64,000 bases of DNA from Gilliamella sp. WF3-4 (GTDB taxonomy: Bacteria; Pseudomonadota; Gammaproteobacteria; Enterobacterales; Orbaceae): assembly GCF_001690275.1 (NCBI RefSeq), contig NZ_LZGW01000001.1:153702-217701 (forward strand), read 5' to 3'. Position numbers and translations under genes: made by a program. Of the stretch, positions 38,271-47,822 are shown piece by piece. The notes below the pieces were generated by a model. The model saw nothing but the letters and a program-made list of their open reading frames with translations, was not told the DNA's origin and ran no database searches. Within the stretch, counting starts at the first letter, position 1, and every line of letters begins with the position of its first letter.

Positions 38271-39042
38271 AAAACGACATTATACATTACGATATCAGGC
38301 AAGTAATGAAGTTGAGTTAATCTTGCCTAATCAACCAATTATAGTAAATAAGCCGTTAATCGATCAAACTTCCTTTTCGGTTTTAGTTTGGAATATTTTT
38401 AAACAAAAAAAAGCTGATTGTATCGATATTCTTAAACAACATGCTGATAAAACTAAACTGATTTTATTACAAGAAGCTCAAACCACATCACCGTTACTTA
38501 ATTTTATTTCACAACATAATAAAATTGCCGATCATGTTCCAGCATATTGTTTTAATGATATTTATGCTGGCGTAATGACAATTTCAGATGTATTACCAGC
38601 TTCTCTTTTTTCTTTCAGAGAAAGAGAGCCATTAATTCGTGTCCCTAAATCTGCTTTAATTACTATTTATCCTATCAACAATTCTAAAAAGCAATTATTA
38701 GTTGCGAATGTTCATGCTGTAAATTTTAGTATTGGTGTAAAAGCCTACCGCCAACAAATACGTATGCTATTAATTCGAATAAAAGAGCATAACGGTCCAG
38801 TTATTTTAGCAGGGGATTTTAATGCATGGAGCAAACAGCGACTAAATTTGTTGTATCATCTTGTGCGCTCAATTGAGCTTAAGCCTGTTAATTTTCCTGT
38901 GGATATTCGAAAAACATTTATGGGAAGACCACTTGATTTTGTTTTTTATCGAGGATTACAACTTAATGCTGCTGAAATCATTAGTACAACAGCTTCAGAT
39001 CATAATCCTCTATTAGTCAATTTTAGATTGGATTTGCATTAG
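38263..39042 (+). CDS. yafD: Endonuclease/exonuclease/phosphatase family protein YafD
   Basis: 259-residue EEP-fold metal-dependent hydrolase. [22 protein letters not shown] (metal-binding Glu), [23 protein letters not shown] and the C-terminal [10 protein letters not shown] (catalytic Asp-His) follow the superfamily, and the alignment with E. coli YafD is end to end. The substrate is unknown. It overlaps gshA by 8 bp, and its 3' end overlaps the convergent mltD gene by 20 bp. In E. coli yafD also lies near mltD-gloB-rnhA-dnaQ. Confidence 0.92.
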   Translation: MFKKRHYTLRYQASNEVELILPNQPIIVNKPLIDQTSFSVLVWNIFKQKKADCIDILKQHADKTKLILLQEAQTTSPLLNFISQHNKIADHVPAYCFNDIYAGVMTISDVLPASLFSFREREPLIRVPKSALITIYPINNSKKQLLVANVHAVNFSIGVKAYRQQIRMLLIRIKEHNGPVILAGDFNAWSKQRLNLLYHLVRSIELKPVNFPVDIRKTFMGRPLDFVFYRGLQLNAAEIISTTASDHNPLLVNFRLDLH

Positions 39043-40258
39043 CAAGATTGATTGTTAAGATATCGCCTTCTTGTACTTTAGAATTCTTAAGATTATTCCA
39101 CTGCAATATATCGGTAATCTTTACACGATAACTTTGAGCGATAGAGTAAAGGCTATCACCTGCTTTGACAAGATAGGCAATCTTTTTCACATTTCTAGAA
39201 AAACTCTCTTTACGTGCAATACTATTGTTTTGCATAAAGCCAGATCTAAATTCAAATGGCATATTAGTACGAGGAGTATCTTGTAGAAGTTCTGTAACCT
39301 CATTGACAACAAGGTTATCTGCTTGTAATTTTTTAAATAAATCTGCCGCATGAGCATAAGGAACAAGCAAATGGAAAGGACCATTTACTGTTTGTTGCAC
39401 ATACCCTGCATTATATGTTGTTAACTCATCAAGTGATAACTTAGAGTATTTAGCAATTTTAGCTAACGAAATATTTTTAGATATATCAATTCTAACAAGT
39501 GAGTTTTCATAATTGCAATCAGGTAACTTAATTCCATATCGTTTATTATTCTTAACAATATCAATAATTGCTAAAATTTTAGGGACATAATGCATAGTTT
39601 CTGTCGGCAATTCTAGTGCCCAATAATTAGTTGGTAAACCTTTAGCCTGATTTTTTTCAATGGCTCTTCTTATTCGACCTTCACCAGCATTATAAGCCGC
39701 CAAAGTTAATAACCAATCGCCGTTAAAACGGTTATTTAAATTTTGCAACAAAGAAATAGCCGAGTTAGTGGATGCAATAAGATCCCGACGAGCATCAAAT
39801 GAACTACTTTGTTGTAGTCCGTATTCTTTAGCTGTAATTGGAACAAATTGCCATAATCCCGCTGCTTGTGCTGATGATGTTGCAAGTGGATCATAAGCAC
39901 TTTCAATAAGAGGAATTAAAGCTAGTTCAGCAGGTAGATTATTTTTACGAAGTTGATTTATTATGTAATAGACATAAGGCTCTGAACGTGAAGCAATCGT
40001 TTCAAATCCTTTAGGATTACGTAATAATCGTTCTCTCTCTGCATTAACGCGACTATTTTCTGGAATATATGCGTCAATTTGATTAAGCATATATTGCCAT
40101 GGATTTTGCGTGATAGATGCATAATTACGAGAACTATTTATATTATTAGCTGTGTTTCTGGAATACTTTATTTTAACTATAGGATTATATCGCGGTCCAT
40201 TATGTTGACATGCGATTAAAAACAAACATAACGCTGTAAATATTAATAACTTTTTCAT
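39023..40258 (-). CDS. mltD: Membrane-bound lytic murein transglycosylase D
   Basis: Cleaves glycan strands of peptidoglycan to 1,6-anhydro products. Lipoprotein signal with lipobox FLIAC (C17) when started at ATG 40258; an ATG six codons upstream (40276) is also open. The SLT domain has the catalytic Glu in LIPLIESAYDPLATSSAQAAG, followed by LWQFVPITAKEYGL and the NAGEGRIRRAI block. A C-terminal LysM repeat (VKAGDSLYSIAQSYRVKITD) binds peptidoglycan, and an earlier weak LysM-like segment is present. 411 residues. Confidence 0.93.
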   Translation of the reverse strand: MKKLLIFTALCLFLIACQHNGPRYNPIVKIKYSRNTANNINSSRNYASITQNPWQYMLNQIDAYIPENSRVNAERERLLRNPKGFETIASRSEPYVYYIINQLRKNNLPAELALIPLIESAYDPLATSSAQAAGLWQFVPITAKEYGLQQSSSFDARRDLIASTNSAISLLQNLNNRFNGDWLLTLAAYNAGEGRIRRAIEKNQAKGLPTNYWALELPTETMHYVPKILAIIDIVKNNKRYGIKLPDCNYENSLVRIDISKNISLAKIAKYSKLSLDELTTYNAGYVQQTVNGPFHLLVPYAHAADLFKKLQADNLVVNEVTELLQDTPRTNMPFEFRSGFMQNNSIARKESFSRNVKKIAYLVKAGDSLYSIAQSYRVKITDILQWNNLKNSKVQEGDILTINLANANPI

Positions 40259-40299
40259 TGGTTCGTAAGTTTTCATCTAAATTGAGTTCGGTATTATAC

Positions 40300-41028
40300 C
40301 TAAAAAATGTCTTTTTGGCTCCTAAAAAAAACAAACAAATCTAATTCATTGTTAAAATTGAATTTATTTTGCAATTGCTTTTCATGGCATCGCAAAAATA
40401 AATTAATTTGTTTTTCTTTAGACAAAATAGACGGTAATGTTTGCGATTGTTTTGAGATCGAATTTAAGTAGCTTTTGATGTTTTCATCATCGGGTAGCAT
40501 TTGAGAGGCAAATGCTAAATTGGATAGAGTATATTCATGCCCTGCACAAACTAAAGTATCGTTAGGTAGTTTTTTTAAATGATTTAACGAATCTAACATT
40601 TGCTGATAAGTCCCTTCAAAAACTCTACCGCAACCCGCTGAAAATAAAGTATCTCCAGAAAACAAAAAAGGCTTACAGTAATACACTAAATGACCAAGAG
40701 TATGCCCTGGTACAGCAATGACAGTAAAATTAAAATCACCAATACAAACGCTATTTTGATTAACAAGATAATTAATTGGTAAATCAATTTCGCTAGGGCC
40801 GTAGATTTCAATATTTTGATATTGATTTTTTAATTCATATACCCCCCCAGTGTGATCGATATGGTGATGAGTAATTAAAATTCCAAGGGGTAATAATTGA
40901 TGTTTATTAATATAATTAATCACAGGTTCAGCTTCGCCAGGATCTATAATCACAGCTTGATTATTAGGATTAGTTAGAATCCAAATATAATTGTCTTTTA
41001 AGGATTTAATACTATGTAATTGATACAT
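40300..41028 (-). CDS. gloB: Hydroxyacylglutathione hydrolase (glyoxalase II)
   Basis: Hydrolyses S-lactoylglutathione to lactate and glutathione in methylglyoxal detoxification. The 242-residue metallo-beta-lactamase fold has the metal motif THHHIDHTGG, the further ligands in VPGHTLGHLVYY and LFSGDTLFSAGCGR, and the AGHEYTLSN C-terminal motif. It lies between mltD and rnhA as in E. coli, though yafS is missing. gshA in the same window supplies the glutathione pathway. Confidence 0.95.
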   Translation of the reverse strand: MYQLHSIKSLKDNYIWILTNPNNQAVIIDPGEAEPVINYINKHQLLPLGILITHHHIDHTGGVYELKNQYQNIEIYGPSEIDLPINYLVNQNSVCIGDFNFTVIAVPGHTLGHLVYYCKPFLFSGDTLFSAGCGRVFEGTYQQMLDSLNHLKKLPNDTLVCAGHEYTLSNLAFASQMLPDDENIKSYLNSISKQSQTLPSILSKEKQINLFLRCHEKQLQNKFNFNNELDLFVFFRSQKDIF

Positions 41029-41101
41029 ATTACGTTTATACCATTAGTTATTTTTCTAAAGCAAGTTAATTTATATTTGTTGAATAACACTATTTTATAA
41101 G

Positions 41102-41575
41102 TTAATTATCTACAGATTGTTCAAATATCATATCTTGTAAAGTAGGGGATTGAGCTTGTGTTTTAGCTATAATGTCACAACGTTCATTTTCAATATGCCC
41201 TGCATGACCTTTGACCCAAATCCACTCAATTTTATGAGGTTGCACTAATTCATCAAGCCTTTTCCATAAGTCGACATTCTTTACGGGTTTTTTGTTGGCT
41301 GTTTTCCAGCCATTTTTTTTCCAGCCATTTACCCAATTGATAATCCCATTACGCAAATATTGGCTATCAGAATATAGTTCAATTTGACAGGGATGTTTTA
41401 ATTTTTCTAAAGCAACAATCGCAGCTAATAATTCCATGCGATTATTCGTTGTTTTAAAAAAACCTTCTGATAATATTTTTTCAGTTTCTTTATATTTTAA
41501 AATAGCCGCATAACCACCAGGACCTGGATTACCAAGGCAAGAACCATCTGTATATATTTCTATCTTTTTTAGCAT
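41102..41575 (-). CDS. rnhA: Ribonuclease HI
   Basis: Degrades RNA in RNA-DNA hybrids. With ATG 41575 the 157-residue protein puts the catalytic residues at D10 (IYTDGSC), E48 (NNRMELL), D70 (LYSDSQYL) and D134 (NERCDIIA), with H124 in VKGHAGH, identical numbering to E. coli. The open frame reaches 41650 but the extra 25 residues are not part of the family. Divergent from dnaQ, the conserved enterobacterial arrangement. Confidence 0.96.
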   Translation of the reverse strand: MLKKIEIYTDGSCLGNPGPGGYAAILKYKETEKILSEGFFKTTNNRMELLAAIVALEKLKHPCQIELYSDSQYLRNGIINWVNGWKKNGWKTANKKPVKNVDLWKRLDELVQPHKIEWIWVKGHAGHIENERCDIIAKTQAQSPTLQDMIFEQSVDN

Positions 41576-41812
41576 GTTCTGATTTCTTTTCTCAATATTG
41601 TTGATCAAGTTTGTTGTTTTAGTTAAATTTTTTATTCCAATTGAAAGCATGCAATAATTGGGCTTTATTTTGTTTGTTGATTTCCCCCCACCAATTTAAC
41701 CATTTGACCTTATTTCATCTATAGGTATCAGGTATCAACATTAAAGGGTTTTGGTGTTAGACTATACCATTAAAAACGTTTTTCCCCAATTACTGATATA
41801 AAAGAGAAGAAA

Positions 41813-42550
41813 GTGATACATAATCCTACACGCCAAATCGTATTAGATACAGAAACAACAGGTATGAATCAAGAGGGTAATAATCATTATGAAGGTCATA
41901 AGATTATTGAAATAGGTGCCGTTGAAGTCATAAATCGCCGATTAACGGGTAATCATTTCCATGTTTATATTAACCCAGAACGTTTGATTGATCAGGATGC
42001 TTTTAAAGTCCACGGTATAAGTGATGAATTTGTTAAAGATAAACCTATTTTTAAAAATATTGCCCACGATTTTATTAAATTTATTGATGGTGCCGAATTA
42101 GTCATTCACAATGCCTCGTTTGATGTAGGCTTTATGGATTATGAATTTCGTCTTTGTGGGCTAGATTTTAAAACTGCTGATCATTGTCTTGTTACTGATA
42201 CCCTGTCTATGGCAAGGCGCCTATTTCCAGGTAAACGTAACAACCTAGATGTATTATGTGAACGCTATCAGATCGATAATTCTCATCGAACGTTGCATGG
42301 TGCTTTATTAGATGCCGAAATTCTAGCTGAAGTTTATTTAGCTATGACAGGGGGACAAACGACGTTATCTTTTAGTTCAGAAGACAATAATTTATCTTCA
42401 TCTGAACCTAATGCAATAAAAAGAGTAGAGCGTAATGGGGTTCCTTTAAAAGTCATTAAAGCAACAGAAGATGAGCTTTTTGAACATGAGGCAGTTTTGA
42501 AGAAAATTGATAAAAAATGTGGCGGTGCATTATGGAATTCGTTGCAATGA
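41813..42550 (+). CDS. dnaQ: DNA polymerase III epsilon subunit (proofreading exonuclease)
   Basis: 3'-5' exonuclease of the replicase core. The DEDDh residues are in IVLDTETTGMN (D12, E14), HNASFDVGFMDYE (Asp) and HRTLHGALLDAEILAEVY (His, Asp). The C-terminal part (about 185-245) is the alpha-binding tail. GTG start at 41813 follows an AAAGAGAAG ribosome site. Divergent from rnhA and followed by tRNA-Asp, as in E. coli. Confidence 0.96.
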   Translation: MIHNPTRQIVLDTETTGMNQEGNNHYEGHKIIEIGAVEVINRRLTGNHFHVYINPERLIDQDAFKVHGISDEFVKDKPIFKNIAHDFIKFIDGAELVIHNASFDVGFMDYEFRLCGLDFKTADHCLVTDTLSMARRLFPGKRNNLDVLCERYQIDNSHRTLHGALLDAEILAEVYLAMTGGQTTLSFSSEDNNLSSSEPNAIKRVERNGVPLKVIKATEDELFEHEAVLKKIDKKCGGALWNSLQ

Positions 42551-42661
42551 TTGTTTTGTATTCAATTAAATTTCAATTTAAAATTTTTTATTGACGAGAC
42601 TAAAAATAATCTTTAATATTGCGCCTACTTTAGATGTTCTTCATCTAAGTGACTAAAAAGC

Positions 42662-42738
42662 GGAGCGGTAGTTCAGTTGGTTAGAATACCTGCCTGTCAC
42701 GCAGGGGGTCGCGGGTTCGAGCCCCGTCCGTTCCGCCA
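42662..42738 (+). tRNA. tRNA-Asp (anticodon GTC)
   Basis: 77-nt tRNA with acceptor GGAGCGG / CCGTTCC, encoded CCA, anticodon stem CCTGC / GCAGG and loop CTGTCAC, anticodon GTC. Its position after dnaQ corresponds to aspV in E. coli. Confidence 0.98.
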
Positions 42739-43384
42739 ATTACATGTAGTAGTTATACTAATCAAATTTTCCATATAGTCTAATGGCCTCTACGCATATG
42801 CTAATAATTTTTGTCAAAAGTTGCCATGCTTATTGTTTTTTCTAATTTTTAAAGTTAGCTTTCATCCAATTATATTGAGAAATAAAAAATCCGTGTTATT
42901 TCCGTCAAAAATTTCAGGTGGATGTGAGTGTTAGTATAAAATCATTGCCCAGCCCATATATAATTTGCTAAATTTTATTTAAACTTTTTTAAGCAAACTT
43001 GGTTATCTAAGTAAGCGATATGTTAACCAATGTCTAGAATCTAAGCTGCACCTCTTGTTATGTGAAATGATTTTCTACAATTAATATTTTCTGAATATAT
43101 TCAAAATCTCTAATTTATGAGGATAAGGATAGTCTTTTTTCTTCAAAGTGATTGTCTATTTCATTAGCGATTATTATTTTTGCTTTAAAAAATGATCAAT
43201 CAGTAATAGATAAGCAATATTATTGATATACTGTTTTTTAGTTAAAGAGTAAATGGTGTCAAAATCCTGTACAGCCATTTATCGTTTATTTTGTTAAAAA
43301 TGGTAACTAGTTATTTAGGCATCTTTATTGTTATATATTCTATATATCATCTTATATTATCAATTTAATACGAATTATGAAAAC
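42739..43384. other. Long intergenic region, no gene seen
   Basis: About 650 bp of AT-rich sequence between tRNA-Asp and the DHODH terminator. I find no supported coding frame, tRNA or repeat array. Confidence 0.5.
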
Positions 43385-43416
43385 AAGGTTACAGCAGTAA
43401 GTTACACTGTAACCTT
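43385..43416 (-). terminator. Terminator after the dihydroorotate dehydrogenase gene
   Basis: Perfect 10-bp stem AAGGTTACAG / CTGTAACCTT with a 12-nt loop. The minus strand continues into a T-rich stretch. Confidence 0.7.
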
Positions 43417-43438
43417 TATAGGCTATGATTTGCTGACA

Positions 43439-44488
43439 TTAAAGACTTTTTTTGATCTCTATTGCTAGCAATGGGTTCCACATAGCACCTGTTGCGCTCA
43501 TAACTGCATCAGCACCATTGTCTATAAATTGACGATAATGCTCGCTAGTGCTAACGCCGCCTACACCAATAATAGCAAATTTTAGATCCATCTCTTTGCG
43601 ATATTTGGCTAAACGTTTCACCATATCTAAACCGGCCCAACGAATGGCATCACCACAGATTCCGCCTTCTTTTCTGTTTTCGCCTAAGGCGGGGTGACCA
43701 TTCGCATCAACGGGTTTTGCCGATAACGTATTGATGGTGCTTAAACCATCAATAATAGTACCCACACGAGTTAATAAAGAAATAATTCTTTCATTATCAG
43801 GAAAATAGGCCAGTTTTAAAATAAGAGGGCGATCAGGCACTGCTGTTTTTATCGCATTTACAATTCGTTCAACTTTATCTACATCAAAACATAGTAGCTT
43901 GCTTGCCCCTTCGTTCGGGCAACTTAAATTTGCTTCAAGAATAGGTGCATTAGTTTCATGCACTAATTTTGCCGCTAGAGCATAATCTTTTTCTATTTCT
44001 CCATGCCCTTGTGTGCCTTGGAAACTACCGATTACACATTGCCCATGACCCGCCGATTGTACCGCATCAGCCATATCGGGTTGCCAAATGTCGGGTGAAA
44101 ATGAAGGCACACCAAATGAGTTGGTAATTGATAGAGGTTGATTATAATTAGTATCTGCTAATACTGTATCTAAGTTGCACGATAGTTTACCTTTAGGATG
44201 AACAGACAAGACATTAGGTAATGGATGACATTTATGAAACTTAGTTCGAACTGTTTTATACACACATAAATCAAATCCATAAGCAAACGCTGCTTTGATA
44301 TAATTGGCATTTAATAATGGGCCTGCTGGCATACCGAATGGTAAATTGACATCAATATTTAAGAACGTTGAGGGTTTTGTTGGAATCTGTTGTGATTTAT
44401 CTAATTGTGCAAAAAGCCCAAAGGGTCCTTGAGCATAATTATCTTCATAGCTTATACTTGGATTATAAAAAGGTGTTAAAGATTTCAT
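43439..44488 (-). CDS. Dihydroorotate dehydrogenase-like protein, class 1 type
   Basis: 349-residue FMN barrel enzyme. It has NLPFGMPAGPLLNA, the cysteine-containing ANLSCPNEGAS motif and the FMN phosphate loop IIGVGGVSTSEHYRQFIDNG. The Cys in NLSCPN is the general base of class 1 (cytosolic) enzymes; class 2 PyrD of enterobacteria has Ser there and an N-terminal membrane helix, neither seen here. Class 1A enzymes pass electrons to fumarate. It is longer than the usual 1A enzyme (about 311 residues), so it could be a divergent relative. Preceded by a pyrBI-style leader. Confidence 0.8.
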   Translation of the reverse strand: MKSLTPFYNPSISYEDNYAQGPFGLFAQLDKSQQIPTKPSTFLNIDVNLPFGMPAGPLLNANYIKAAFAYGFDLCVYKTVRTKFHKCHPLPNVLSVHPKGKLSCNLDTVLADTNYNQPLSITNSFGVPSFSPDIWQPDMADAVQSAGHGQCVIGSFQGTQGHGEIEKDYALAAKLVHETNAPILEANLSCPNEGASKLLCFDVDKVERIVNAIKTAVPDRPLILKLAYFPDNERIISLLTRVGTIIDGLSTINTLSAKPVDANGHPALGENRKEGGICGDAIRWAGLDMVKRLAKYRKEMDLKFAIIGVGGVSTSEHYRQFIDNGADAVMSATGAMWNPLLAIEIKKSL

Positions 44489-44489
44489 G

Positions 44490-44672
44490 CTATCTCCTGA
44501 TCATGCGCTTTCTTAAAGTAAAATTGATTTTGGCTTTTAATTTATAACAAGAATAAAAAGAAAAGATTTTTGCAACAAAAAAAATCCTCCATGAAGGAGG
44601 ATTAAAAAACAGGGCAGAAAGAGAATTAAAAGTCGGTTGCAATGTTAAAAGCTCAATCGGTGTTATAAACAT
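44490..44672 (-). CDS. Leader peptide spanning a predicted attenuator upstream of the DHODH gene
   Basis: A 60-codon frame starts 25 bases after the predicted transcription start, reads through the attenuator hairpin and ends with TAG one base before the DHODH ATG. The sequence is not that of a known protein (starts MFITPIELLTLQPTF, Phe-rich around the hairpin). The same plan, a leader ORF translated through a terminator and stopping just before the structural gene, is used by the E. coli pyrBI leader. I read it as a regulatory peptide, not an enzyme. Confidence 0.55.
   Translation of the reverse strand: MFITPIELLTLQPTFNSLSALFFNPPSWRIFFVAKIFSFYSCYKLKAKINFTLRKRMIRR
44577..44609 (-). promoter_or_regulatory. 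Predicted UTP-sensing transcription attenuator
   Basis: On the minus strand a T6 tract (44609-44604) runs directly into stem AATCCTCC / GGAGGATT (44603-44596 with 44590-44583), which is followed by eight T (44584-44577). A U-rich pause site just before an intrinsic terminator within a translated leader is the pyrBI-type design: low UTP slows polymerase, the ribosome catches up and prevents termination. Confidence 0.55.
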
Positions 44673-44704
44673 ATACGATATTCTCTTTGTGTTGGTTTCA
44701 AGAC

Positions 44705-44732
44705 ATTCTATCTAAACAAAATTAAAGTTCAA
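44705..44732 (-). promoter_or_regulatory. Predicted sigma-70 promoter for the pyr leader
   Basis: On the minus strand, TTGAAC (44732-44727), 16-bp spacer, TAGAAT (44710-44705). Transcription would start near 44697, 25 bases before the leader ATG. Confidence 0.5.
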
Positions 44733-45019
44733 CATAAAAATAATAGGAAATATGTAACTAAATGAAATGGTTACAGTGTTTTTTTTTAGATTTTTTCTAC
44801 TTGGATACATTAAATTTAATGATTTTTTATATGAAAACGAAGTAATTTTGTTGATTCTAAAAACGATGCATGCCTAATTCATTAATAAATATGTAAAAAA
44901 TACTGTCGAAAAATTGATACTTAATGTATTGATAGACTGAATTTACATAGAGAATTGTTGTTTGGGATGCTATCATAATTGCTAATAATGAATTCAAATA
45001 AAATAATTAGGTATATCAA
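44733..45019. other. Divergent intergenic region
   Basis: AT-rich region between the pyr leader promoter and the OYE-fumarate reductase gene; it must hold the promoter of the latter. I see no clear canonical FNR or CRP palindrome. Confidence 0.4.
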
Positions 45020-47791
45020 ATGACAAATCAACTTACATTTAAGTCGTTAACGTTACCAAATGGGGTAGAATTAAAAAATCGCATCATGATGGCGCCGATG
45101 ACAACCTGTTCAGGTTTTTATGATGGTTCTGTTACGCATGATTTGATTGAATACTACCGAGTAAGAGCTGGTGATATTGGCACAGTGATAGTCGAATGTG
45201 GCTTTGTTGATAATAAAGGATTAGCTTTTCCTGGCGCAATTGGCTTAGATAGTGATGATAAAATTGAGGGATTAGCAAAAATAGCTAAAGTTATCAAAGA
45301 GCAAGGTTCTAAAGCTATTATTCAAGTTTATCATGGTGGACGAATGGTTGAGCCAAAGTTAATTGGTGGCCAATCACCAGTAGGCCCGAGTGCTATTGCT
45401 GCTCCACGCCCGAATGCTCCAACTCCAGTTGAATTAACGGCTGAAGAAGTAGATGAAATGATTGACAAGTTTGGCCAAGCTGTGCGTCGTGCTATTCAGG
45501 CTGGTTTTGATGGTGTAGAAATTCATGGCGCAAATACTTATTTAATTCAACAATTCTACTCACCTAATTCAAACCAACGTAATGATAAATGGGGGGGGAA
45601 TCGTGATAATCGTACTCGATTCCCGCTTGCGATTTTAGATATCACACATAATATGATTCAACAATATGCAACTCCTGAGTTTATTGTTGGATATCGGTTT
45701 TCCCCCGAAGAGCTAGAAGTCCCTGGTATTCGTTTTGATGATACCATGTATTTGCTTGAAAAACTGGCTGCAAAAGGGCTTGATTATGTTCATTTCTCAA
45801 TGGGGTCGATTTTAAGACCTTCGATCGTTGATACCGAAGATACAACACCACTAATCAATAAATATGTTGCAATGCGATCTGAGCAATTAGCTAAAATTCC
45901 TGTTGTGGGCGTCGGTAATATTGTTAATCAAAGTGATATCGATGCAGCTTTTAAAAATGGCTATGATTTAGTTGCTGTTGGTCGTGCTTGTATTGCTTAT
46001 CCTGATTGGGTTAGTCGCATTAAAAAAGGGGAAAGGTTAGAACTATTTATCAATAGTGATAAACGGGAAGAGCTTAATATTCCTGAGCCTTTATGGCATT
46101 TTTCCCTTGTTGAAAGTTTGATTCGTGATGCTAACCTTGATGTGAAAAAGTTCAAACCAGGTCAGTATCAAGAGAAAGTTAATGATGAATCTTATGAATT
46201 TTTGATTAACGTTGAGTTAGGTAAGGATTTTATAAAAGATATACAATTAGTTAATGCGCAAAATTTTGATAGTGAAGTTTTAAATAATTTTACTGAAATT
46301 AAACATAGAATTATTGATTCAAATAGTCCACATGTTGATGCTATCTCTGGAGCAACAACACAATGTGAAGCATTTAAGAAAGCTGTAACTAAAGCAATGG
46401 CAAAATCTAACAAAGACGCAATTATTGCCGAAGGGGGGGATCCTGATGATCTTTCTTTTGATGTTGTCGTTGTTGGTAGTGGTGGCGCGGGGCTTGCCTC
46501 AGCTATTCAAGCACATGATCATGGGGCAAAGGTTGTTATTGTTGAGCAAATGCCGGTGATTGGTGGTAATACTAATAAAGCTTCGGCAGGTATGAATGCT
46601 GCGGAAACTAAATTCCAAAAACTCAAAGGCATTGTCGATAGTAAAGAGCTTTTTTATAAAGAAACTATGGCAGGTGGAAAAAATAAAAATAATCCTGACT
46701 TATTACGATACTTTGTTGAAAATGCACCAGAGGCTATCGATTGGTTAGATAATAATGATATTGAATTAAGTGGTATTACAACCACAGGGGGAATGAGCAT
46801 CGATCGAACCCATCGCCCAGAAAGCGGGGCGGCAGTTGGTGGTTTTTTAATTAGTGGTCTAGTTAAAAATATCAATAAGCGTGGTATTGAAGTTATGTTA
46901 GATACTGCGGTTACTGAAATTGTCACGGAGAACAATAAAGTCATTGGCGTTAAAATTTCCGAAGAAGATGGCTCAACTCGCGTGATAAAAACTAAGGCCG
47001 TTATTATCGCAACAGGTGGATTTAGTGCTAATACTGCCATGGTTGAAAAATATCGCCCTGATCTTAAAGGTTTTGTTACCACCAATCATAAAGGTGCAAC
47101 GGGTTCTGGCATTATGATATTGGAAAAACTTGGGGCTGGAACTGTTGATATGGGTGAAATCCAAATTCATCCAACAGTAGAACAAACATCTTCTTACTTG
47201 ATTTCTGAATCTATTCGAGGTGGTGGGGCGATACTCGTATCGCAAAAAGGCCAACGATTTGTTAATGAGCTTGATACCCGAGATAAAGTATCAGCAGAAA
47301 TTATTCATTTACCTGAACATTATGCTTATATCTTATTTGATCAACAAGTTCGTGATGAAAATAAATCGGTGGAAGAATATGTCTCAAATCAGCTGGTCAC
47401 TCAAGCAAATACTCTTGAAGAATTAGCACAAGAGTTATCAATTGATAGTCGCACATTAGCTAACACAGTAGCGCGCTATAATCAGTTTGCCATTACTAAG
47501 CACGATCAGGACTTTGGCCGAACAACGGGCATACGTCATCCTATAGAAAAAGCACCTTTTTATGCAATAAAAATTGCCCCTGGTGTTCACCATACTATGG
47601 GCGGTGTGACTATCAATACTCAAACACAAGTTTTAGATGCTAATAAAAATGTCATTCAAGGTGTTTTTGCCGCAGGCGAAGTTGTGGGGGGAATACATGG
47701 AGCAAACCGAATAGGTGGTAATGCGGTTGCAGATATCATTATTTTCGGTATGCAAGCAGGTAAAAAAGCTGCCCATTATATAAAAAGTTAA
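45020..47791 (+). CDS. OYE-FMN_bind-FAD fusion NADH:fumarate-type reductase
   Basis: 923-residue soluble flavoprotein. Residues 1-340 are an old-yellow-enzyme barrel (RIMMAPMTT, VYHGGRM, DGVEIHGANTYLIQQFYSPN). Residues about 380-465 form an FMN_bind domain with the ApbE flavinylation motif DAISGATT (acceptor T446). From about 480 on is a FAD_binding_2 fumarate reductase domain: VVVVGSGGAGLA, QIHPT (H717), ESIRGGGAILV (R733), VHHTMGGV (H857-H858), GGIHGANRIGGNA (R897). These match the fumarate reductase active site. There is no signal peptide, so it is cytoplasmic; by analogy with Klebsiella/Vibrio enzymes of this layout it would use NADH. apbE and a DASS transporter follow. Confidence 0.9.
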   Translation: MTNQLTFKSLTLPNGVELKNRIMMAPMTTCSGFYDGSVTHDLIEYYRVRAGDIGTVIVECGFVDNKGLAFPGAIGLDSDDKIEGLAKIAKVIKEQGSKAIIQVYHGGRMVEPKLIGGQSPVGPSAIAAPRPNAPTPVELTAEEVDEMIDKFGQAVRRAIQAGFDGVEIHGANTYLIQQFYSPNSNQRNDKWGGNRDNRTRFPLAILDITHNMIQQYATPEFIVGYRFSPEELEVPGIRFDDTMYLLEKLAAKGLDYVHFSMGSILRPSIVDTEDTTPLINKYVAMRSEQLAKIPVVGVGNIVNQSDIDAAFKNGYDLVAVGRACIAYPDWVSRIKKGERLELFINSDKREELNIPEPLWHFSLVESLIRDANLDVKKFKPGQYQEKVNDESYEFLINVELGKDFIKDIQLVNAQNFDSEVLNNFTEIKHRIIDSNSPHVDAISGATTQCEAFKKAVTKAMAKSNKDAIIAEGGDPDDLSFDVVVVGSGGAGLASAIQAHDHGAKVVIVEQMPVIGGNTNKASAGMNAAETKFQKLKGIVDSKELFYKETMAGGKNKNNPDLLRYFVENAPEAIDWLDNNDIELSGITTTGGMSIDRTHRPESGAAVGGFLISGLVKNINKRGIEVMLDTAVTEIVTENNKVIGVKISEEDGSTRVIKTKAVIIATGGFSANTAMVEKYRPDLKGFVTTNHKGATGSGIMILEKLGAGTVDMGEIQIHPTVEQTSSYLISESIRGGGAILVSQKGQRFVNELDTRDKVSAEIIHLPEHYAYILFDQQVRDENKSVEEYVSNQLVTQANTLEELAQELSIDSRTLANTVARYNQFAITKHDQDFGRTTGIRHPIEKAPFYAIKIAPGVHHTMGGVTINTQTQVLDANKNVIQGVFAAGEVVGGIHGANRIGGNAVADIIIFGMQAGKKAAHYIKS

Positions 47792-47822
47792 TTGAGTTGT
47801 AGCGATTTGGGTCTTGTTTAGT

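Noticed and set aside
44911..45019. FNR box in front of the fumarate reductase gene
   Set aside because: TTGAT half-sites are present in the AT-rich sequence, but no TTGAT-N4-ATCAA palindrome is seen.
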